Shown here one piece after another: positions 46,726 through 54,600 of a stretch of DNA of 64,000 bases. Within the stretch, counting starts at the first letter, position 1. Each line of letters starts with the position of its first letter. The notes beneath the pieces are model-generated. The model did not search any database. It worked only from the letters and a program-made list of their open reading frames with translations, and was not told where the DNA came from. The stretch spans positions 45,170-109,169 of the forward strand of contig JADMKE010000028.1 of the NCBI GenBank assembly GCA_018780035.1, in the 5' to 3' direction. Origin of the DNA: Candidatus Sericytochromatia bacterium. Its GTDB lineage: Bacteria; Cyanobacteriota; Sericytochromatia; UBA7694. The position numbers and the translations under genes are program-made.

Positions 46726-48687
46726 TCAATTGGCGAAAAAAGGCCGAAGTGCAGCCCGAACCTCGGCAAAAGGATACTGCTCAAGCGCCCCAAAGGCAGG
46801 CAATTGTTTGAGCTTGAGCCGGGTCCCCAAAGGCGTGGAAATGCCACAGAGCATTTTGCAGCGCAGGCCCAGGCTGTCGTGTGGGCCCAGTTTCTCGGGC
46901 AAACCCAGACACAGCTCTGTGAGTTTTTCTGCTGTGAGCGGCGCCAGGGCTTCAAAAGGGGGAATTTCTGCTGCACCTGTCAGGCAAACCGAGCAATGGC
47001 CGCAGTTTTGCGAGATATTTTCGCCAAAATACGCTGCCAAGCGTGCGCTTAAACAGCTTGGGCTTTCGAACAGGGCCAAAATTTGGGCGATGCGCGCCAC
47101 TTCTGTGATCTCTTTGTCGGCAAAGACCGCAGCCAATTCGCGCGCCAAATGCTTGGGATCAAAGCTCTGGTCGCTGATCTCAAAGACCTCCACCGCCTGT
47201 TTGGTCTCCAATTCAATCCAGCCCTTTTCAGCAAAATAGTCCAGGGCCACAATCACCCGTTGCCGATCCGCCCGGTCATAATTCGCCTGCACTTTGTCGA
47301 TCGGGATCCGCGACCAGACCCGTTTGGTCTCAGCTGCGTCAAAAATCGCTGCGACAAAGTCGCGGCGCTCACCTTGAAACTGGTCCATGATCGCCTCCAC
47401 TGGGCGATTGAACTTAAGGGAATAATCGTCGAAGCGGGTGTATTTGGGGCTGAGGATGCCACGCAGGTCGAGATAGACCAAAAGGGTTTTGAGCGGCAAT
47501 TCGCGGATATCGAAGGCCTGTGAAAGACTGCGCAATTTGACCTCCCAAAGCGGCTCTGGGTGGCCCTTGATTTCGTTTAAGAGCCCCTGCAACGACACTA
47601 AGCTGGGGGTGTCGCCATAGACAAAATTTTCCAGCACCGAGACCCGCTGGCGGTTGACCAAGACTTCACACCTAGACTCTTTGCCATCGCGACCGGCCCG
47701 GCCAATTTCTTGGCTGTAATTTTCGATGGATTTGGGCAGGTCATAGTGAATCACGCGGCGGATATCCGCTTTGTCGATGCCCATGCCAAAGGCAATCGTG
47801 GCAACCACACAGGGGCATTCTCCTGCCAAAAAGGCGTTTTGGATCTGTTCGCGCTCACTGCTTTCGAGGCCCGCATGGTAGGCCCTCGCGGGCAGGCCGG
47901 CCTGGCTCAGCTCTGCCGCTACCCATTCTGCGGTCTTTTGCAGGGTGACATAGACAATCGTCGGCGCTTGGGGTGTCGCCAACAAACGGGCCTGTAAATG
48001 GGCTATTTTTTTGTCTTCGGCCAACGGTGTCACTTGCAGGTTTAAATTGGGCCTGTAGAACCCCGTCAGGGTGACGTTCTGGGCTGGAATGGCAAATTTT
48101 TGACACATGTCTTGGCGCACCTCGGGGGTGGCGGTGGCCGTGAGCAAAAGCACCTGGGGCAGGGCAAATTCCTGCCGGTATTGCGGCAGTTTGAGGTACT
48201 CGGGCCGAAAATTGTGGCCCCATTCGGAGATGCAGTGCGCTTCATCGACCACCAGCAAGGAGAGTTTGAGCCGCATCAGCTGGGCCCGAAAGCGCTCATT
48301 GCGAAAGCGTTCGACCGAAATCATCAAAATTTTGAGCTGGCCTTGGCGGGCCTGATTCAAAATGGCATCATAGTCTGTGCGGCTGAGGCTGGAATCGAGG
48401 CGGGCAGCGGCAATGCCCCGGCTTTGCAAAAAATCGATCTGGTCTTTCATCAGCGCCAGCAGGGGCGAGACCACCAGGGTTAAATGGGGCAGCAACAATG
48501 CCGGCAGTTGGTAGCAGAGCGATTTGCCTGCACCGGTGGGAAAAATGGCGACCGCAGACTCCCCGTTGAGCAGGCGTTCGACCACTTCGCGCTGACCTGG
48601 GCGGAATTGGTTAAAGCCAAAGTGCTTTTCAAGGGCGGTTTCTAAGGCGGGAGCGGGTTGCTGGCTATTTACGGGAGAGAAGTTCAT
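46726..48687 (-). CDS. recQ: ATP-dependent DNA helicase RecQ
   Basis: A 653-residue 3'-5' helicase that unwinds branched DNA in recombination and repair. Motif I is FPTGAGKSLCYQLP, motif II VVDEAHCISEWGHNFRPEY, motif III LTATATPEV, motif V VATIAFGMGIDKADIR and motif VI QEIGRAGRDGKES. The RecQ zinc-binding region is present (FESPSCLSARLAAYFGE followed by CGHCSVC). The last 80 residues do not show a convincing HRDC domain. It starts 5 bp from a cluster of CATGTT palindromes (48693-48716), possible regulator sites. The ATG at 48687 has only a weak ribosome site. Confidence 0.95.
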   Translation of the reverse strand: MNFSPVNSQQPAPALETALEKHFGFNQFRPGQREVVERLLNGESAVAIFPTGAGKSLCYQLPALLLPHLTLVVSPLLALMKDQIDFLQSRGIAAARLDSSLSRTDYDAILNQARQGQLKILMISVERFRNERFRAQLMRLKLSLLVVDEAHCISEWGHNFRPEYLKLPQYRQEFALPQVLLLTATATPEVRQDMCQKFAIPAQNVTLTGFYRPNLNLQVTPLAEDKKIAHLQARLLATPQAPTIVYVTLQKTAEWVAAELSQAGLPARAYHAGLESSEREQIQNAFLAGECPCVVATIAFGMGIDKADIRRVIHYDLPKSIENYSQEIGRAGRDGKESRCEVLVNRQRVSVLENFVYGDTPSLVSLQGLLNEIKGHPEPLWEVKLRSLSQAFDIRELPLKTLLVYLDLRGILSPKYTRFDDYSLKFNRPVEAIMDQFQGERRDFVAAIFDAAETKRVWSRIPIDKVQANYDRADRQRVIVALDYFAEKGWIELETKQAVEVFEISDQSFDPKHLARELAAVFADKEITEVARIAQILALFESPSCLSARLAAYFGENISQNCGHCSVCLTGAAEIPPFEALAPLTAEKLTELCLGLPEKLGPHDSLGLRCKMLCGISTPLGTRLKLKQLPAFGALEQYPFAEVRAALRPFFAN

Positions 48688-48692
48688 CAGGG

Positions 48693-48716
48693 CATGTTAA
48701 CATGTTTTGCAACATG
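48693..48716. promoter_or_regulatory. Overlapping palindromes before recQ
   Basis: CATGTTAACATG (48693-48704) is a perfect 12-bp palindrome. It overlaps a second inverted repeat, CATGTT-TTGC-AACATG (48701-48716). Three arms of the same CATGTT type lie within 24 bp, directly before the recQ start and about 65 bp before the divergent antitoxin-like gene. Confidence 0.5.
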
Positions 48717-48781
48717 CTTTGTGGGCGCATTGAGACCGCTTGTGGCTTTCTGTTATGATAACTAAAAACAGGAGCTGTGAG

Positions 48782-49075
48782 ATGGCGCTGTACGACCAAA
48801 ATTTGAATCAAAAGAACAACGCCCTTCCCCCTGAAATGCAACAGGAAGTTGTGGATTTTGTTGAATTTCTGGCATCGAAATATTTGCGAAAAAATCAAAC
48901 AGACCAGCCTTTGGGTGATGGTTCTCCAGATGCTCAAATATCTGATGCGTCAAAATCCGAATCAAACGAATTATCTGCGTATGATATGGCCCAACGCCTG
49001 GGATTGATAGGGATCTTCAATGGTCCAGGTGACCTATCTACCAACAAAGCTTATTTCGAAGATTTTGGTAAATAA
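48782..49075 (+). CDS. DUF2281-like small protein, possible antitoxin
   Basis: A 97-residue protein; the ATG at 48782 follows AGGAG at a good distance (a longer frame from 48740 has no such signal). The N terminus (LPPEMQQEVVDFVEFLASKYL) resembles DUF2281, a family I know mostly as VapB-type antitoxin partners of PIN toxins. The middle is polar and disordered; the end (AYDMAQRLGLIGIFNGPGDLSTNKAYFEDFGK) is a typical C-terminal extension that would contact a toxin. The stop overlaps the start of a 20-codon frame (TAATG), as in toxin-antitoxin pairs, but no intact toxin follows. So an orphan antitoxin is the best reading. Confidence 0.75.
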   Translation: MALYDQNLNQKNNALPPEMQQEVVDFVEFLASKYLRKNQTDQPLGDGSPDAQISDASKSESNELSAYDMAQRLGLIGIFNGPGDLSTNKAYFEDFGK

Positions 49076-49137
49076 TGCGTCAGGTAATTTTAGATAATCG
49101 TCCTTCTACTGAAAACTTTATCTCTCTGAAAGCATGA
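49075..49137 (+). CDS. 20-codon stump, possible remnant of a toxin start
   Basis: A small frame starting at the ATG that shares the last base of the DUF2281 stop (TAATG) reads MRQVILDNRPSTENFISLKA and ends in a TGA that overlaps the next gene (ATGA, 49134-49137). The start resembles the first strand of PIN toxins (M-R-x-[IL]-L-D), but the usual catalytic aspartates and the rest of the domain are missing. Either a decayed toxin or a coupling peptide between two genes. Confidence 0.35.
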   Translation: MRQVILDNRPSTENFISLKA

Positions 49138-49658
49138 CCCACACTGAGAATCATTTGCTCAAGCCCCTGCATCGGCAGTATTTTGAAAACAACCAAGGGG
49201 TCTGGCAGTGGCATTTGACCATGGCGGTGACAGATTGGCCGGGTTTTTGGCGGGCAGATTGGCCGTTGGCCATGAAGCTGCGCTTTGTGAGTATGTGGCT
49301 GAGCCACGCACATCTGGGGGGATACGACCTGCGCACTGAAGTGCGCTTGAAAGGGGAGAGCGTTTTTCACCGCACGCGCTTAAGCAAAGGGTCTCTGACG
49401 CTGTATTTGAGTGAAAAAATTTTTGAATTAGATCCAGATGGGCAGAGCCTGACGCTCACAGGACAGGAATACCTGTGGCCCAATTTAAAACAAGGTCTGC
49501 CCTTTGCGCCTTTGCAGGGGCGGGTTTTATCTGCGACATCTGCGGAATATGCCATGCCGTTTATGGGCTTGGTTTGCCCCTGTTTGACCCATTTGGATCG
49601 GGTCAAAGACGAGATAATCTTGGAAAATAGCTGGATGAAGCTGGTCTTTCGGCTGTGA
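49134..49658 (+). CDS. Hypothetical protein, 174 aa
   Basis: Not recognised. A soluble, Trp- and Leu-rich protein. Sequence runs from MTHTENHLLKPLHRQYFENN through WQWHLTMAVTDWPGFWRADWPL to a C-terminal GLVCPCLTHLDRVKDE. The strand-rich middle (RTRLSKGSLTLYLSEKIFELDPDGQSLTLTGQEY) suggests a beta-barrel-like fold. No signal peptide or catalytic motif. It follows the antitoxin-like gene and the 20-codon stump in tight overlap, so they are probably co-translated. Confidence 0.7.
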   Translation: MTHTENHLLKPLHRQYFENNQGVWQWHLTMAVTDWPGFWRADWPLAMKLRFVSMWLSHAHLGGYDLRTEVRLKGESVFHRTRLSKGSLTLYLSEKIFELDPDGQSLTLTGQEYLWPNLKQGLPFAPLQGRVLSATSAEYAMPFMGLVCPCLTHLDRVKDEIILENSWMKLVFRL

Positions 49659-49772
49659 ATTTCTGTTTAGATGCGCGATGATGACAGGTGAACCCAATGG
49701 TCTTTTTCTGCGTTTGTCTGCCTTTGGCTGCGTCTGTTGAAAATCGCGTAACTCAATTTCTCCGAGGAAAAT

Positions 49773-50177
49773 ATGAAAAAATGGATTCCCCTGGTTTTAC
49801 TGCTGATTGCCTGTAGCACAAATAACCAACCCTCTCAAACCCAAGCACCCAGCGTGGGGGCGGGTGTACTTGTTCAAGTCTTGTCCCCGATTTGCAGCAA
49901 AACCCTGCAAGAACAGAAGGTGATTCCAGATGCGGCGCGCAACCTGGGCGTCAATGAAGCCGCGGTGTGTGAATGTGGCTTGCGCAAAGTCGAAACCAAG
50001 GTCGCAGCCAACCCTGCGCGGGTCTTGGTGATTATCAACAGCTCGGACGCCCAGATCAGCTTTTTAAAAGAAGTCGGGGCTGAATGTGCTGGCGAACTGG
50101 CCCAAAAAGCGGTGGCCGGTGTCTTTAATCCCGGAGCCAGCCCAACGCCTTTCCCTAACAATCCCAGTGGGATGTGA
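49773..50177 (+). CDS. Small lipoprotein
   Basis: A 134-residue lipoprotein with signal MKKWIPLVLLLIAC (cysteine 14) after a good ribosome site GAGGAAA. The mature part has cysteines at about 41, 70, 72 and 109 (CSKTLQEQ, VCECGLRKVETKV, ECAGELAQKAV) that may form two disulfides in the envelope, and a C-terminal Pro/Asn tail. Family not recognised. Confidence 0.75.
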   Translation: MKKWIPLVLLLIACSTNNQPSQTQAPSVGAGVLVQVLSPICSKTLQEQKVIPDAARNLGVNEAAVCECGLRKVETKVAANPARVLVIINSSDAQISFLKEVGAECAGELAQKAVAGVFNPGASPTPFPNNPSGM

Positions 50178-50240
50178 CCATTGAATACAAAGCTGAACCG
50201 CACTTGATTCATTCCCACACATCTATCTAAGGAAAATAGA

Positions 50241-50726
50241 ATGACACACCTGGTTTTTTTACATGGCCAAGAGTCAGGCCCCTTTGGCTCGAAGTATCAG
50301 ACTTTGGCGGCGGCTTACCCTGAGCGGGTGCTTTCGCCCGACTTTAGCGGCCAAGAACTGTCTCTGCGCCTGGAAACCGCCAAGGCCTTTCTCTCTGAGC
50401 AGACCGAGCCGCTGATCCTCGTCGGCAGCTCGCTGGGGGGCCTGCTGGCGGTGATGCTGGCAGCGGCAATGCCCGAGCGCTTTGACGGCCTGCTTTTGCT
50501 GGCTCCGGCCCTGCATTTGCCCGAGGGCCAGCTGTTTCCGCAATTGCCGAAGCAGACGGTGGTCTTGGCCGGATTGCAAGACACAATCATACCCGCTGAA
50601 GCGCTTAAAGTTTGGTGTGAGGCGCGGCAGGTGCCTTTGTTTTGGGTAGAAGATGATCACCGGCTGGGGGATTCGCATGACAAGATCTTGGCCTTGCTGG
50701 CGGAGATGCTTGAGGCTGTTGTGTAA
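50241..50726 (+). CDS. Small alpha/beta hydrolase (YqiA/UPF0227-like)
   Basis: A 161-residue esterase-like protein. It begins HLVFLHGQESGPFGSKYQTL, with the serine in VGSSLGGLLAVMLA, an acidic residue in LAGLQDTIIPAEA and the histidine in VEDDHRLGDSHDKI. The short size and the S-x-x-x-K-Y-Q start match the YqiA/YcfP subgroup of RNA- or membrane-linked hydrolases of unclear substrate. Own ribosome site (AAGGAAAATAG). Coding DNA in this gene is richer in GC than the lipoprotein genes on both sides. Confidence 0.85.
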   Translation: MTHLVFLHGQESGPFGSKYQTLAAAYPERVLSPDFSGQELSLRLETAKAFLSEQTEPLILVGSSLGGLLAVMLAAAMPERFDGLLLLAPALHLPEGQLFPQLPKQTVVLAGLQDTIIPAEALKVWCEARQVPLFWVEDDHRLGDSHDKILALLAEMLEAVV

Positions 50727-50782
50727 CCTTTTTCTGCTTCCAGCGTTTAAGCTAATATCCCCATTTTATAGGAGTTAGCTTT

Positions 50783-51412
50783 ATGTCTTATTTGAAACCC
50801 CTTTTGTTTAGCCTGATCGCAACAACTGTATTAAGTGCCTGCCAAGTTGAATCTCAAAAGTCCGTTATGAAGTCTCCCCTGCGCGATCGCATGGCCACAC
50901 AGGCCAAAAAAAGTTCTGAACTGGTTGATTACCCTCACATCAAACCCCACTCTTTTTACCAATTGCGCACTCCTCAGCAACAAAACAAATATATTTTTGA
51001 CAAAGTCGAGGTCTATCTCCAAGATCAGTTGATACGCAGCCAAGATTTTTCCCATGGCTTTTATTTGCAACAACTCAAAAAACTTCCTCCGTCCTTGGCG
51101 CGCAGTTTTGCCACAAATTATCTCGAAAAAGAGTTGAAAATCGACGGCTTCGAAGGCTATTTCCGCCGCTGCAAGGGCTTTTTATTGGCTCAGGCGATTC
51201 AGGGGTATCAGGCCATGGGGCTCAAAACCCAGGGCCAAATCTTACAAGCAGCCGCGCATATATTTGCCAAACCCAAAACACCGCTTGCAAAGCTCAAGCA
51301 GAACGCGCGCAAATTGGATCAGCTTTGGGCAGGCAGAGAAGACCAAATCCAAGTCTCACGGGCCGCATATTTTGGGCAAGAGATTCAAAACTGGGCACTC
51401 ATTCAGATGTAA
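50783..51412 (+). CDS. Lipoprotein, 209 aa
   Basis: Start MSYLKPLLFSLIATTVLSAC is a good lipoprotein signal (cysteine 20), after an AGGAG ribosome site. The mature part is basic and helical (KKSSELVDY, FYQLRTPQQQNKYIFDKVEVY, RSFATNYLEKELKIDGF). No catalytic motif is seen and the family is not recognised. Probably attached to the cell envelope. Followed by 204 bp without a gene before the toxin-like giant. Confidence 0.75.
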   Translation: MSYLKPLLFSLIATTVLSACQVESQKSVMKSPLRDRMATQAKKSSELVDYPHIKPHSFYQLRTPQQQNKYIFDKVEVYLQDQLIRSQDFSHGFYLQQLKKLPPSLARSFATNYLEKELKIDGFEGYFRRCKGFLLAQAIQGYQAMGLKTQGQILQAAAHIFAKPKTPLAKLKQNARKLDQLWAGREDQIQVSRAAYFGQEIQNWALIQM

Positions 51413-51616
51413 AGTCATGGTCTTCATGGTTTGGAATCTCCCATTGCAGAACATTTAAAATACATTGAATTGTTGTTATTTTAATAGAGAATAGGGTCAT
51501 TGTTTGTGTTTAATTTGCTTGGTTAAACAAAAAAACATTTTCCTGTTAAAATTAAAAACATTCACGTCATTTATACAAATCCTGCATCTCTGCTTTAAGA
51601 AGGAATTGCCTGTTTG

Positions 51617-54600
51617 ATGAAAGTCGAAACCCGGGTTTTACCCCCTGCCCAATTTGATCGTTCTACATTCCTTCAAAGTAATCCCCAATCTACCTCTCCT
51701 CAAATAGAAAAGGCACCCACTTCCAATCTCGACAGCTTGCAAATTCGCGTTCAAGACACGCTTAAGCTTGGTGCTGCTGAGCCTAATCCAGATAATCGCA
51801 CGATTGGCCAGCTGAATGAAGCATTACAAAGTCTGAAGCAATTGACCAACAGTGGCGCAAATGCTTCGGACCTGAGTGTTTTGCAGCGCTTTCAAAGCGA
51901 AACCCTACCAAAGAATATTGCTGCACTCAAGGTGAATCAAAGAGATTTACAAGAGCAAATGAAGGGGCTGCCTGTTTCGGCCCCAGAACGTAAAAATTTA
52001 GCATTGCAATTACAGGTCGTGAATGAGAGCCTTGCAATTTTTCAACAAGCCGCAAGGCTGCTTGCCAATTCACCGCTATTTCAGAAGAATTCTGTCTCAA
52101 CTCAGACAACAGATGCAGATGAACAAAAGGCAATTGCAGAGCTTACAAACTTGTCGCTGGATCAGGTCACCCCTGCGAACTTTGAGCGACTGGATCAGCT
52201 TTTGGCAACGTACAACCAAAGTAAGTTGAGTCCCAAACCCCCTCTTTCACAGGATTTGGTCAATAACCTGGAAACCCTTTTTCTCAATGAGGTATCTCAG
52301 CGAGAGCCCGCAGAACAAACGCGTTTGTTAAGTATGCTACCGGGTATTGATGCCAATGATCTGCTTTTGGTTCAAGCGCGTGGCTCTTTGGGTATCTTGG
52401 GTCAACTCAAAGCCAGTCAGGGAGATATTTCACAAGTTCCCCCAGCTTTGCAGCAGACTCTGGTGAATCAGCTCAACCAAACACTGAAAATGTCAGGCTC
52501 GACCCTGCAAGTTGAAGGCTTGGAAGACAGCAAAGTTACTGAAGCCGTTCAAGAACTGGAAAAGCAATTGGGTCTTCCCGTCACGGGTGATGTCACCGTT
52601 GAGAATTTGAGGGAGATTGAAAAGACCCAGAAAAACCTCTATGTCATCATGACCAATGCCCGCAATATCCTCTACGATGAAATCCTGTCTGCGGGAGAAG
52701 ATAAAGTCCAGACCTTGGAATCATTGCTGGGCAAGGGCGATGCCATCAATCAAAAGGAAGCACTCAATCATGTTCGGGCCCTTCGCCAGAAATATTTCTG
52801 GCTGACCGACAAACAAATCACCGAAGATAAATTGAGTCCCGAATTGTATGCAGATACGATGAAAGCCCGTCAGAACTGGTTAAATGAAAACCGGGAAATC
52901 ATGGGTCAGAGTCAAACTTTTCTGTTAAAAGAGGCCTCAATGGTTAAGCGTATCTTAGCAAAACAGGGGGGTGAAGCTTCGTTTAGTCAACTGGAAGCCA
53001 TGGCAAATAATGCCGACGCCTTCACGCTTCAAGAACGTGCAGCGCTTCAAAAACTCGTCCAAAACAGCAAAGTGTATGACTATGTTTGGAGTATTGAAGT
53101 CGGAGATAAGAATAAAGATGGGAAACTGGATGGCCCTCTGACTCCTTCAGACCGCAGCAAAACGACTTTGACAGTGAATAAACTGCAAGAATTTAGTCGC
53201 GCCATTGCCCGCGATTTCATTGACAATGGCGGAGATACAGGCTCAAAAACTCGGGGCATTCGTATCCCCGCATTTTATGATGGCCGAATAGACGCAGCGA
53301 AAATCTACGACGCTGGTAAAGTCAGTGGCGACGAATGGTTTTCCTGGACAGGCCTGGGTGCAGGAACCAATGAAGAAGCCATCAAAACCACCCTCCAAAA
53401 TGCCCAGGCATCCCGTGGCAAATTGATCGCCCTCAAGCGAGACTACGAGCGCATGTACGAGACAGAATTGAAAAACGATGTGCAAGGGGAGTTTTCTGGG
53501 GGGGAATTGGGGGAAAACTTAGCCTATGTGAATTCAGCTGGGGAAGACTGGATTGCGGAACAAGAGATCGGGACTGCAGAACGGGCGGAACTTTTACTGG
53601 CTAAATTTAAGCCCCAGATTGACCAGATTGGTGCAGATAATGGCCCAATTGCCTGGGCAGTCGGGCACAGTTCAGATGACGATGCGCGTCAGCAAGAACT
53701 GCTGGGCTTATACGATCAGGCTCAGCGATCTCTGGCTCAGTGGAAAGCCAACCCGAAGGATGCCCAGGCTGAAAAAGAGCTCATGACCTTGACATCAAAG
53801 GTTCTCATTCGTCTGCAAGCCGACCAACAAGCAGATTCTGCTTACAGTGCAATGAAAGATGAAGCCGTTGCCGTGACAAAAACGGTTGCCATCGTTGCCG
53901 CAGCAACTGTTGCGACGGTTGCTACTGGGGGAGCGGGCGCGCCTGCTTTGCTCGCTGCCGTAGCTGCTGGAACAGCAGCAGGTACGACTGTTGCCGTGAT
54001 CGGTGAAGCGGCTGACCAAGTGGGTGATTACATCGGAGAGTCTAACCGCAACGCCATTGCGACAAACATCGCCCAAGAACAACAGCAAGCCGTAAGTGAA
54101 GTGGATAATGGCGACGACGCTTTTAAAACCCAAATTCTGAGAGAGCTAGATACCCGGCTGGAAGGTTTGGAACGCGAACAGGCCGATCGCAAAGTCTTTG
54201 ATCGGGAAAAACTCCTCAACGCCACTTATGAAGGCTTTAAAACATCCTTGATTACCTCGGGCATGACTGTGGCCACCATGGGTTTAAGCCAATTGGGCGG
54301 CTCGGCAAAAATAGAAGCGGCTTTTGCGGCAATGGGTAAAAGCGGGAATATCTCACGCATGGCCCTGATCAATGGTATCAGCGGTGCTGCAGGTGACGTG
54401 GCAGGAAAAATCATCTCCCCCTTGAAGTTAAACACCACCTCCAGCCCCGAAAAGGTGGCAGAGGTCGTTGGACAAATGGAGCAACATCTGTCTGAAAATA
54501 CGCAAATTCTCAATCAACTTGAAAAGCAAAAAGAAACCCTACAAGCTCAGATCTCGGCCTTTAATCAGAAGTATCAACCTGTCACCCCCGACTCCGACAC

